From positions 1 through 5,838 of the forward strand of contig JAKLIL010000129.1 of NCBI GenBank assembly GCA_022709625.1: a DNA stretch of 5,838 bases. The letters run 5' to 3'. The notes below the pieces were generated by a model. That model had not been told where the DNA came from and searched no databases. It saw only the letters and a list, made by a program, of their open reading frames with translations. The position numbers and the translations under genes were made by a program. Of the stretch, positions 1-5,156 are shown piece by piece. This stretch comes from Verrucomicrobiota bacterium. Lineage in GTDB: Bacteria > Verrucomicrobiota > Kiritimatiellia > CAIQIC01 > Lenti-01. Every line of letters begins with the position of its first letter. Positions within the stretch are counted from its first letter, which is position 1.

Positions 1-224
1 GCGAGGTCGGTGGCCACCAGAACGAGGTTGAGCGCGTAGAGGGCGACGACCCAGTCCAGGGAGTACAGCAGCTTATGCGCGATGCCGCAGGCATAGCCGC
101 AACAAAGCACGGCCATGAACAAGGGGCTTTTGCCCGCGACGATTTTGGTCCGCACCGCTTTGGCGATGGAGAGCGGCCAGCTCGCCCCGAAGCAAACCAG
201 CATGCCCACTTCGCATCCACTCAT
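1..224 (-). CDS. PQ-loop (SemiSWEET-like) small membrane protein, 3' end off window
   Basis: Reading leftward from an ATG at 224-222 gives 74 open codons to the window edge. The visible protein has three hydrophobic segments (about residues 7-20, 34-50 and 55-73). Between the first two lies the loop Ser-Trp-Pro-Leu-Ser-Ile followed by a basic stretch (KAVRTKIVAGKSP), and later the signature HKLLYSLDW. I recognise this pattern from small PQ-loop repeat proteins of about 80-90 residues, so only a few residues should be missing. Relatives of this fold (SemiSWEET, SWEET, cystinosin) move small solutes across membranes as dimers, but no substrate can be inferred here. The ATG lies 10 nt after the efp stop codon behind a G-rich stretch without a clear Shine-Dalgarno, so translational coupling to efp is likely. 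Met8 is an alternative start. Family assignment is from memory of sequence patterns. Confidence 0.72.
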   Translation of the reverse strand, partial: MSGCEVGMLVCFGASWPLSIAKAVRTKIVAGKSPLFMAVLCCGYACGIAHKLLYSLDWVVALYALNLVLVATDL

Positions 225-234
225 GGCCGCCGCC

Positions 235-795
235 TCACGCCTTGCCGACGTACTTGCGGGTCTTGGTATCGACCAGCAGCTTGCTGCCGGAGGCGACGAA
301 CAACGGCACCATGATGGAAAGGCCGCCTTCCATGAGCGCGGTTTTCCAGGCGGAATCGCCGCCCCCGTGCTGGGCCGGCGCGGTTTCGAGAACGGCCAAC
401 TCCATGGTGTCGGGCAGGACGATGTCCAGCAGCCGGCCCTCCAGGAAGAGGGCGCGGTATTCCTCGTTTTCCTTCAGGAAATACTTGCGGTCGCCGAGCT
501 GTACGGCCGTCAACGGCAGTTCCTCGAAGGTCGCGGCGTCCAGGAAAATGAACTCATCCCCTTGGTTGTAGCTGTAGCCGACGCGCCGGTATTCCAACTC
601 GGTGGTCGCGACCCGTTCGTTGTCCGCGAACGTGCGCTCGAACACGTGGCCGCTGTGGAGATTGCGCACCAGCGCATGCAGCTTGTGTTTCGTCTTGGCC
701 GTCCCCGCGACGCGCAGTTCTTCCACGACGTGGGGAACGGCGTCGAAGAGCAGCACCTGGCCGCGTTTGATTTCCGTAGGCAATGCCGTTTGCAT
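235..795 (-). CDS. efp: Translation elongation factor P (EF-P family)
   Basis: This encodes a 186-residue protein that binds ribosomes stalled on polyproline stretches and promotes peptide-bond formation in the cytoplasm. Its length matches EF-P (E. coli, 188). The N-terminal KOW-like domain spans about residues 1-63 (EIKRGQVL, then RNLHSGHVFERTF), an OB domain about 65-127 (YNQGDEFIFLD, LPDTMELAVLETAP), and a C-terminal OB domain about 131-185 ending VDTKTRKYVGKA. Aligned without gaps to E. coli EF-P, Gly12, Asp18, Pro21 and Lys34 coincide. Lys34 is the tip residue that is post-translationally modified in many bacteria. Position 35, usually Gly, is Thr here, and the third-domain signature is divergent (KTALMEGG where KPATLETG is typical). 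The start at 795 is chosen because GGAGGAG lies just upstream. An in-frame extension to 843 adds 16 residues with no family match. It leads a two-gene transcript with the PQ-loop gene. A YeiP-like paralogue is the main alternative. Confidence 0.93.
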   Translation of the reverse strand: MQTALPTEIKRGQVLLFDAVPHVVEELRVAGTAKTKHKLHALVRNLHSGHVFERTFADNERVATTELEYRRVGYSYNQGDEFIFLDAATFEELPLTAVQLGDRKYFLKENEEYRALFLEGRLLDIVLPDTMELAVLETAPAQHGGGDSAWKTALMEGGLSIMVPLFVASGSKLLVDTKTRKYVGKA

Positions 796-797
796 GG

Positions 798-804
798 CTC
801 CTCC
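798..804 (-). promoter_or_regulatory. Shine-Dalgarno of efp
   Basis: On the minus strand GGAGGAG is followed by CC and the ATG at 795-793. It is the strongest ribosome-binding site in this area and decides the start in favour of the 186-residue protein over the in-frame ATG at 843. Confidence 0.8.
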
Positions 805-842
805 GTTCGATGCCAAGCGCCACATGCGCCCGTGCCACCGCA

Positions 843-871
843 TGTATACACCGGTTTCCCGGCCGGCGGAA
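843..871 (-). promoter_or_regulatory. Candidate sigma-70-type promoter for efp
   Basis: The minus strand reads TATACA at 848-843, a four-of-six match to the -10 consensus and one of the few AT-rich hexamers in the efp upstream DNA. A TTCCGC hexamer lies 17 nt further upstream (871-866) and is a poor -35. Transcription would start near 836 and give a leader of about 40 nt. The assignment is tentative because the -35 is weak. Confidence 0.3.
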
Positions 872-941
872 CCCCGAAATGGGCCGCTCCCAGGGCAAAC
901 GCATCAAAACACTCCGAAATCCGCATCGGACCGAACAGCCC

Positions 942-985
942 TTTAACGCAAGCGACGCCATGGACGCAAAAGATGCGCAAACGCC
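942..985 (+). repeat. Degenerate ACGCAA-type array, left copy of an inverted pair
   Basis: CGC triplets recur at offsets 6, 15, 24 and 35 of this 44-nt stretch, mostly in the context ACGCAA. The reverse complement of 1095-1138 has CGC at exactly the same offsets and matches at 31 of 44 positions without gaps. In one frame such DNA reads as Asn-Ala-Lys-Asp-Ala-like peptides, which produces spurious small ORFs. I recall ACGCAAAG-like arrays from intergenic DNA of environmental bacterial genomes but cannot confirm a family here. Its function is unknown. Confidence 0.6.
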
Positions 986-1094
986 AGAGGGCGAAATCGG
1001 GCCATGGCGTACATTTTCTGGAATTGGAGGGATGGTTTTCTGGAAAGCGGCAGGAGAAAATATAATTTCAATTGCATTTCAGATGAAAGGGTTC

Positions 1095-1138
1095 GGCGTT
1101 TGCGTTCCTCTCGCGCCTCTTGCGCCCTTTGCGTTGAA
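1095..1138 (-). repeat. Degenerate ACGCAA-type array, right copy of the inverted pair
   Basis: Read on the minus strand this starts TTCAACGCAAAGGGCGCAAG and ends AACGCAAACGCC, facing the copy at 942-985. The 109 bp between them (986-1094) includes an AT-rich patch near 1055-1080 and no convincing gene. The pair could form a long imperfect stem or be the ends of a decayed small mobile element. No target-site duplication is obvious. Confidence 0.6.
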
Positions 1139-1241
1139 TGGATCGGAAGATGTAGATGCGTTGGCCCTGGGGCCGCGCGGCGCGGTCCGGCGCATCCCCG
1201 GTTCGTTGACTTCAACACGTAGGATTTACCTTGTCTGGATA

Positions 1242-1320
1242 TGGAGTGCGGCGGCATGACGCTGCTTTGGGGCCGCGACATGTCGCGGCCAGAAAAGCGC
1301 GGTCGTGCCCGCGCACTCCA
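1242..1320. repeat. 79-nt near-palindromic intergenic element
   Basis: The outer 9 bp are perfect inverted repeats (TGGAGTGCG at 1242-1250, CGCACTCCA at 1312-1320). Inner blocks GGCATGAC/GTCGTGCC and GCTTT/AAAGC also pair, and the centre 1271-1290 is a perfect 20-bp palindrome, GGCCGCGACATGTCGCGGCC. In total about 31 of 39 arm positions are complementary. As RNA or extruded DNA it would fold into one long hairpin. No T-run follows on either strand (AAATG after 1320), so it is not a standard intrinsic terminator. It sits between the efp upstream region and the YugP-like gene. The outer and central sequences resemble a palindromic repeat I recall from Verrucomicrobia-type genomes. That is memory, not a search. 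Confidence 0.72.
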
Positions 1321-1542
1321 AAATGCCCAATTTCACGGAACGAAACCGTCTAACTCCGATCGGTCAGTGAAACGGGGATGCGCCCACGACGGCCACGGCC
1401 AAGAACGGCGTATTGACATTGCCGTTCCCATGGCGAAATCATAGGAGACGATGCCAAAACAACGAACAGGCCAACGGAGCGGGAAGGCGCTGGACGCCCC
1501 CATCCCCCGACCGAACTTCGACAACGGGCAGAGGAGCGCGCG
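1321..1542 (+). other. Leader region of the YugP-like gene
   Basis: These 222 nt separate the palindromic element from the YugP-like start. They hold a TTGACA hexamer inside a small inverted repeat (1403-1427), a possible short upstream reading frame from ATG 1451 that would run to a TGA at 1565-1567, and the Shine-Dalgarno GAGGAG at 1531-1536. No conserved protein or RNA gene was recognised. Confidence 0.45.
1403..1427 (+). promoter_or_regulatory. TTGACA hexamer within a 7-bp inverted repeat
   Basis: GAACGGC (1403-1409) and GCCGTTC (1421-1427) are perfect inverted repeats separated by 11 nt, and the gap contains the -35 consensus TTGACA at 1413-1418. A repressor or activator site overlapping a promoter is possible. 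No good -10 hexamer lies 16-18 nt downstream (about 1435-1442 reads CGAAATCA), so promoter function is doubtful. Confidence 0.28.
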
Positions 1543-2238
1543 ATGTATTTCGATCCGTTCTACGTGATGTTCGCCTTGCCGGCGCTGTTGCTTTCGATGT
1601 TCGCGACGGCCCTGACGAAATCGCGGTTTGCCCGCTATGCCCGGATCGAATCGCAATCCGGCCTGACCGGAGCCGAGGCCGCCCGCAGCATGCTCGGCCG
1701 GCACGGCATCGATGGCGTGACGGTGGAACAGACCACCGGCTTCCTGTCCGACCACTACGATCCCCGTTCCCGCACGTTGCGGCTCTCGCCCGACGTCTAC
1801 GGGTCCCCTTCCCTCGCCGCGATCGGCGTGGCCTGCCACGAAGCGGGGCATGCGCTGCAGCACGCTTCGGGCTACGCCTGGCTGGGATTCCGCAACGCGA
1901 TGGTTCCCGTCACCCGGTTCGGCAGCTATTTTTCCTACTTCGTGCTGATGCTGGGGTTCGTGCTCCAGCAGCCGATGCTGATCAAGCTGGGCGTCGGCCT
2001 GTTTTCGCTGGGCGTCCTGTTCTCGGTCGTTACGCTGCCGGTCGAATGGAATGCCAGCGCGCGCGCGCGCCGCTCGATGGTGTCGGCGGGAATCGTGACG
2101 GAAGCCGAACAGCAAGATGCCGGAAAGGTCCTGACCGCCGCGTTCCTGACCTACGTGGCGGGGGCGGTCAGCTCGCTGCTGACCCTGCTCTACTACCTCT
2201 GGCGGGCCGGATTGTTGGGCGGGCGCCGGCGGAATTGA
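1543..2238 (+). CDS. yugP: YugP-family membrane zinc metallopeptidase (Zn_peptidase_2)
   Basis: This encodes a 231-residue integral membrane protein of the YugP / neutral zinc metallopeptidase family, a usual length. The N-terminus MYFDPFYVMFALPALLLSM is the typical first membrane segment (about 5-23). The zinc-binding motif HEAGH is at residues 99-103, with His99 and His103 as ligands and Glu100 as the catalytic base. Glu168 in LPVEWNASARA is the expected third ligand. Further hydrophobic segments lie at about 128-142, 146-166 and 199-219. The active site therefore sits between membrane segments, as in other family members. The substrate is unknown. GAGGAG at 1531-1536 lies 6 nt before the ATG and, with the conserved N-terminus, fixes the start. 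The gene appears monocistronic: it is preceded by repeat-rich DNA and followed by the 123-bp repeat array, with no classic terminator. A GC-rich alternating run near 2058-2070 encodes the Ala/Arg stretch after Glu168. Confidence 0.93.
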   Translation: MYFDPFYVMFALPALLLSMFATALTKSRFARYARIESQSGLTGAEAARSMLGRHGIDGVTVEQTTGFLSDHYDPRSRTLRLSPDVYGSPSLAAIGVACHEAGHALQHASGYAWLGFRNAMVPVTRFGSYFSYFVLMLGFVLQQPMLIKLGVGLFSLGVLFSVVTLPVEWNASARARRSMVSAGIVTEAEQQDAGKVLTAAFLTYVAGAVSSLLTLLYYLWRAGLLGGRRRN

Positions 2239-2266
2239 TTCGGCGTCCGGAAGGATGACAACCGCC

Positions 2267-2336
2267 AAACCGCCGCGCTCAGCGAGCGCAGCTACAGAAT
2301 GCTTGGTTTGGTTGTAGGTGCGCCCGCTGGGCGCGC
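2267..2336. repeat. Hairpin repeat core, copy 1
   Basis: The arms 2275-2296 and 2313-2334 are inverted repeats pairing at 19 of 22 positions around a 16-nt loop (2297-2312). The three mismatches are evenly spaced, at arm positions 5, 11 and 17; the first would be a G-U pair in RNA. The layout resembles REP/BIME elements, but family identity is unproven. Confidence 0.85.
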
Positions 2337-2389
2337 TGGATGGGGCAGCCGTATCCTCCTCGGCTAAAGCCCAATGGCCGACCGGCGGG

Positions 2390-2459
2390 GAACCGCCGCG
2401 CTCAGCGAGCGCAGCTACAGAAAGCCGGTTTTGATTGTAGGTGCGCCCGCTGGGCGCGC
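2390..2459. repeat. Hairpin repeat core, copy 2
   Basis: Both arms (2398-2419 and 2436-2457) are identical to those of copy 1. The loop differs (GAAAGCCGGTTTTGAT against GAATGCTTGGTTTGGT), which argues that the stem is the constrained part. Confidence 0.85.
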
Positions 2460-2512
2460 CGGGAAGGACGGACATCTCCGCCTCGGCCAGAACCCGATGG
2501 CCAGTCGGCAGG

Positions 2513-2582
2513 AAACCGCCGCGCTCAACGAGCGCAGCTACAGAATAGCCGGTTCGATTGTAGGTGCGCCCGCTGGGCGCGC
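2513..2582. repeat. Hairpin repeat core, copy 3, overlapping a gene end
   Basis: The arms (2521-2542 and 2559-2580) match the other copies except for one G-to-A change at 2528. The loop reads GAATAGCCGGTTCGAT. Most of this copy is read on the minus strand as the last codons and TGA stop (2527-2525) of the putative molybdenum-carrier gene. Confidence 0.85.
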
Positions 2583-3067
2583 CGGGAAGGCCGGTTCGCC
2601 TCCGCCAAGAGGACGACGATGGTCTTTTTGACCCGCATGTGGATGCCGGGCGCCTTGCTGCGCCGCGAGCCGGCCACGTTCAGAATGCATTCGTCGGGGC
2701 AGTTGCGTTTCAGCCAACGCACGATTCGCGCCACGCCTTTTTCCAGCGGCTGGTTCAAATCGACGTGGAGGCACGGCTTGCGATGCTGCCGGGCGAAGGC
2801 GCGGGTCAGCAGCGAGCCGCCATCCGGCTTGCCGAAGGTAAAGATCACGGTGCCATCGGCGGCCTCGACGTTGGCTTCGGTTCGCGGGGGATAGTGCCGG
2901 GAACGGTGCTGGCGCAGGGCGCGGTAGCGCAGGGGGACTTTCCCTTTTTCCGTCCGGCGTCCGCGGGGTATCCAGCCGCCGTAGGGAAATCCGCATTGGA
3001 GGCAGGCGCTCAAGGCCCCCTGGTCGGCGCCGGTTTGGCCGCCGGAGATGATTTTGGCGAGTTTCAT
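2525..3067 (-). CDS. Putative molybdenum-carrier family protein with repeat-derived tail
   Basis: This encodes a 180-residue cytosolic protein resembling the putative molybdenum-carrier family (MoCo_carrier, Rossmann-like, related to the YpsA/LOG nucleotide-binding folds). The N-terminus carries IISGGQTGADQGAL (GGQTGAD at residues 9-15), then GGWIPRGRR (30-38), RTEANVEAADGT (62-73), a glycine-rich FGKPDGGSLLT (78-88), PCLHVDL (98-104) and LNVAGSRRSKAPGI (129-142). These are the family's usual blocks in order. The family is named from a plant homologue; its biochemical role is not established. Homologues usually end soon after the helix that here reads VKKTIVVLLAEA (146-157). Residues from about 158 to 180 (RPSRRAQRAHLQ and onward) are translated from the 123-bp repeat array, so the native stop has probably been lost. 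The start at 3067 fits the family; its Shine-Dalgarno (a G-run 2-7 nt upstream) is poor. It is divergent from the photolyase. Confidence 0.85.
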   Translation of the reverse strand: MKLAKIISGGQTGADQGALSACLQCGFPYGGWIPRGRRTEKGKVPLRYRALRQHRSRHYPPRTEANVEAADGTVIFTFGKPDGGSLLTRAFARQHRKPCLHVDLNQPLEKGVARIVRWLKRNCPDECILNVAGSRRSKAPGIHMRVKKTIVVLLAEANRPSRRAQRAHLQSNRLFCSCAR

Positions 3068-3186
3068 GCCCCCCAGGGTAGCGCAAAGCCGGCCGCCGGG
3101 AAAGAACGACGCCGGATGGCATTGCTTTTTCGGGGGATTCCCAGCACATTTACGGCCATGGCCACCGTTGGAAGGCCCGTTTCAGC
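3068..3186. promoter_or_regulatory. Divergent intergenic region, molybdenum-carrier gene / photolyase
   Basis: These 119 nt should carry promoters for both flanking genes. Rightward, TTGCTT at 3122-3127 followed 17 nt later by CACATT (3145-3150) is a weak candidate. GGAAGG at 3170-3175 is the only purine-rich ribosome-binding candidate for the photolyase and lies 11 nt from its ATG, further than usual. No clear leftward promoter or light-responsive operator was recognised. Confidence 0.3.
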
Positions 3187-4563
3187 ATGGAAACCACGAT
3201 TCATCCCGCCCGGCTTCACCCCCTGAACGCAGCCCCGCCCCGGCGCGGAAAATACATCCTCTACTGGATGCAACAGGCCCAGCGGGCGGAGTTCAATCCG
3301 GCGCTGGACCATGCCGTCAAGCAGGCGAACGCCAGAGGCCTTCCGGCGGTCGCAGGATTCGCGCTGACACGTTTTCCGGAAGCCAACCGCCGCCACTACC
3401 AGTTCATGCTGGAAGGGCTGCGGGAGACCCAGCAGCGCCTCGCCGAACGCGGCCTTGGCCTGTGCGTTCGGGCTGGCTCTCCGGAAGAGGTCGTGCCCGA
3501 TCTGGCCAAAAGCGCGACGCTGGTGGTCGGCGACATGGGGTATCTGCGGGTGCAGCGCGAATGGCGGGCCCAGGTCGCCAAACGCCTCGCCTGCCCGTTC
3601 GTCGTCGTGGAAACCGACAGCATCGTGCCGGTGGCGGCCATCTCGGACCATGCGGAATTCGCCGCGCGTACCATCCGCCCCAAAATCCACCGGCAACTGG
3701 CCGAATTCCTGAAGCCGGCAAAATCCCCGGCCGCCGCGGTACCCTCGGTGGCCCTCGTCAAACGCTCTCTGGCCTTGGACGATCCCGCCGGAGTGTGCCG
3801 CCGCCTGAGCATCGACAACGGCGTGCCGCCGTCCGACCGGTTGGTTGGCGGACTAACCGCCGCGAACCGCTGGCTGGACCGCTTCATTCGCCATCGCCTG
3901 GCCGACTACGCGGAAGACGCCAGCGATCCCGTCCGCGACGGCTGTTCCGGCATGAGTCCGTATCTGCATTTCGGCCAGATTTCGTCCTTGGACATCGCCC
4001 TGCGGGTGGAGGCCGTCGATGCGCCGCGAGTGGCCCAGGAGGCTTTTCTGGAGCAACTGATTGTGCGGCGCGAACTGAGCCTGAACGCCTGTTGGTTCAA
4101 AGCCGGCTACGACCGCTACGAAACGCTGCCCGCCTGGGCCCGGCAAACGCTTGAAAAGCACCGGCGCGACAAGCGGGAATACACCTATGCGTTCCCGCAA
4201 TGGGAGGCCGGCGCCACCCACGACCCCTGCTGGAACGCCGCCCAGGCCGAAATGGTCCGCACCGGGCGGATGCACAACTACATGCGCATGTACTGGGGCA
4301 AGAAAATCCTCGAATGGAGCCGGACGCCCGAGGAAGCCTTTGAAACCGCCCTGCGGCTCAACAACAAATACGAGCTGGACGGGCGAGATCCCAACGGATT
4401 CGTCGGCGTGGCGTGGTGTTTCGGCCTCCACGACCGTCCCTGGACCGAACGGCCCACGTTTGGCACCGTCCGCTATATGAACGCCAACGGCCTGCGCCGC
4501 AAATTCGACATCGAGGCCTACGTGGCCCGCTGGCTCGGGCCCCAAGAGCGGAGCTTGTTCTGA
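3187..4563 (+). CDS. phr: Class II CPD photolyase
   Basis: This encodes a 458-residue flavoprotein that uses blue light to split cyclobutane pyrimidine dimers in DNA; its length matches class II enzymes (M. mazei, about 464). The N-terminal alpha/beta antenna domain runs from about residue 21 (GKYILYWMQQAQRAEFNPAL) to 165, ending in the class II block EFAARTIRPKI. The C-terminal helical FAD domain carries GMSPYLHFGQIS (Met256 onward), MHNYMRMYWGKKILEW (362-377) and DGRDPNGFVGVAWCFG followed by HDRPW (398-419). Trp349, Trp370 and Trp377 have spacings of 21 and 7, the same as the electron-transfer tryptophans 360/381/388 that I recall for the M. mazei enzyme, so photoreduction should work. The Met at 3187 is used because the conserved RLHPLNAAPPRRGKY region follows within a few residues, although the ribosome-binding site is weak. 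The sequence looks intact and functional. No partner repair gene is adjacent. Confidence 0.97.
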   Translation: METTIHPARLHPLNAAPPRRGKYILYWMQQAQRAEFNPALDHAVKQANARGLPAVAGFALTRFPEANRRHYQFMLEGLRETQQRLAERGLGLCVRAGSPEEVVPDLAKSATLVVGDMGYLRVQREWRAQVAKRLACPFVVVETDSIVPVAAISDHAEFAARTIRPKIHRQLAEFLKPAKSPAAAVPSVALVKRSLALDDPAGVCRRLSIDNGVPPSDRLVGGLTAANRWLDRFIRHRLADYAEDASDPVRDGCSGMSPYLHFGQISSLDIALRVEAVDAPRVAQEAFLEQLIVRRELSLNACWFKAGYDRYETLPAWARQTLEKHRRDKREYTYAFPQWEAGATHDPCWNAAQAEMVRTGRMHNYMRMYWGKKILEWSRTPEEAFETALRLNNKYELDGRDPNGFVGVAWCFGLHDRPWTERPTFGTVRYMNANGLRRKFDIEAYVARWLGPQERSLF

Positions 4564-4583
4564 ACGAATCCACCGTCTAGTAT
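4555..4583 (+). promoter_or_regulatory. Candidate promoter for the chalcone-isomerase-like gene
   Basis: TTGTTC (4555-4560, overlapping the last photolyase codons) and TAGTAT (4578-4583) are separated by exactly 17 nt. They match the sigma-70 consensus at three and four of six positions. Transcription would begin near 4590, about 20 nt before the ATG. Read-through from the photolyase is also possible because the gap is only 47 nt and holds no terminator. Confidence 0.4.
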
Positions 4584-4610
4584 TGTCGCCGACCAACCCA
4601 AGGAGAACCC

Positions 4611-5156
4611 ATGAACAGCAAACGACTTCTCGCCGTCCTCGCCCTCCTCCCCGCCTTCCTCTCCGCCGCGGCGGCGGCCGACGAACTCGTCCTCAACGGG
4701 TCCGGCCTCCGGACCAAGTTCCTGCTCGGCACCATGTACGAGCTTTCGCTCTACGTGCCCGCGGAACTGAAAGGCGCCGAGGCCGCCGCCATCCTGGAAG
4801 CGGACCAACCCATGGAGTTCCGGCTGGCCATCAAGAGCGGCCTGATCACGCGCGCGCGTTTCGTCGAAACCACCACCGGCGGATTTGCCAAGGCCGCGGA
4901 ATCCGGCTACGCGTCCGACCAGACTTCCGCCTTTCTCGCCCAGTTCGACAAAACGGAATTCAAGAAAGGCGACGTGGTCACGATGCGCTACGGTCCCGAC
5001 GGCCTGGCCACGCTCTTCCGCAAAGCCGCGGACGACTCCGAAACGACGCTCGGAACCATCGCCGGCCTCGACTTGAAGAAAGCCTTGTTCGCGATCTGGC
5101 TGGGCAAAACCCCTGCGCAGGAATCGCTCAAGAATCAATTGCTGGGTGCCCCGTAG
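4611..5156 (+). CDS. Secreted chalcone-isomerase-like domain protein
   Basis: This encodes a 181-residue protein with a clear Sec signal peptide: MNSKR, a hydrophobic core LLAVLALLPAFL, then an Ala-rich end with likely cleavage after Ala23 (AAA before Asp24-Glu25). The mature part resembles bacterial chalcone-isomerase-like proteins (Chalcone_3 type). It opens with LNGSGLRTKFLLGTMYELSLYVPA (about 28-51), followed by the AILEADQPMEFRLAI strand and an LITRARF block, then FDKTEFKKGDVVTMRYGPDG (112-131). It ends with a small helical region LDLKKALFAIWLGKTPAQESLKNQLLG. Bacterial members are mostly uncharacterised periplasmic proteins; plant relatives are either flavonoid isomerases or fatty-acid-binding proteins. 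No enzymatic activity can be claimed here. AAGGAG at 4600-4605, 5 nt before the ATG, fixes the start. The 3' end overlaps the convergent AlgX-like gene by 22 bp. Confidence 0.85.
   Translation: MNSKRLLAVLALLPAFLSAAAAADELVLNGSGLRTKFLLGTMYELSLYVPAELKGAEAAAILEADQPMEFRLAIKSGLITRARFVETTTGGFAKAAESGYASDQTSAFLAQFDKTEFKKGDVVTMRYGPDGLATLFRKAADDSETTLGTIAGLDLKKALFAIWLGKTPAQESLKNQLLGAP

Larger units (their letters stand above)
2267..2606. repeat. 123-bp tandem array, three cores plus partial fourth spacer
   Basis: A 70-nt core recurs at 2267, 2390 and 2513, exactly 123 nt apart, separated by two 53-nt spacers (2337-2389 and 2460-2512). The spacers are related (35 of 53 identical) but much more diverged than the hairpin arms of the cores. 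After the third core, 2583-2606 resembles the start of a spacer and then similarity stops. The array fills the space between the YugP-like stop and the leftward molybdenum-carrier gene, and its last copy enters that gene. Because 123 is divisible by three, open frames run through it on both strands. Those frames read as 41-residue repeats and are taken as artefacts. Confidence 0.9.

Noticed and set aside
795..843. N-terminally extended EF-P starting at 843
   Set aside because: The additional 16 residues match nothing in EF-P, and the strong GGAGGAG site serves the ATG at 795.
115..1065. Long rightward open frame (316 codons) antisense to efp
   Set aside because: It is the complement of a clear EF-P gene plus repeat DNA. 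Its translation has no family pattern, and it is long only because the DNA is GC-rich.
943..1281. Leftward open frame of 112 codons (MSRPQSSVMPPHS start)
   Set aside because: It lies entirely in repeat DNA (palindrome arm plus ACGCAA array) and has no ribosome-binding site; the Ala/Lys/Arg content comes from the array.
1242..1320. Intrinsic transcription terminator
   Set aside because: The hairpin is strong but far longer than usual, and no T-run follows on either strand. It is also upstream of both flanking genes, so neither needs a terminator there.
1333..2475. Long leftward open frame (380 codons) antisense to the YugP-like gene
   Set aside because: It runs through the tandem repeats and opposite a gene with a full catalytic motif; the composition is Arg/Gly/His-rich shadow sequence.
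2267..2582. CRISPR array
   Set aside because: There are only three repeats of 70 nt, the spacers are related to one another, and no cas gene is present.
2374..2631. Repeat-protein-like frame with 41-residue units (TAALSERSYR, VGAPAGRAGK)
   Set aside because: The 123-bp period is a multiple of three, so repeats stay in frame automatically. The conserved feature is the DNA hairpin, including its silent positions, and no ribosome-binding site was seen.
3048..4154. Rightward open frame of 368 codons overlapping the photolyase
   Set aside because: It is an out-of-frame shadow of the photolyase, which carries all the conserved class II motifs.
4518..5138. Leftward open frame of 206 codons antisense to the chalcone-isomerase-like gene
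   Set aside because: The rightward gene has a good ribosome-binding site and signal peptide; the antisense product is Gly/Glu-rich with no recognisable pattern.
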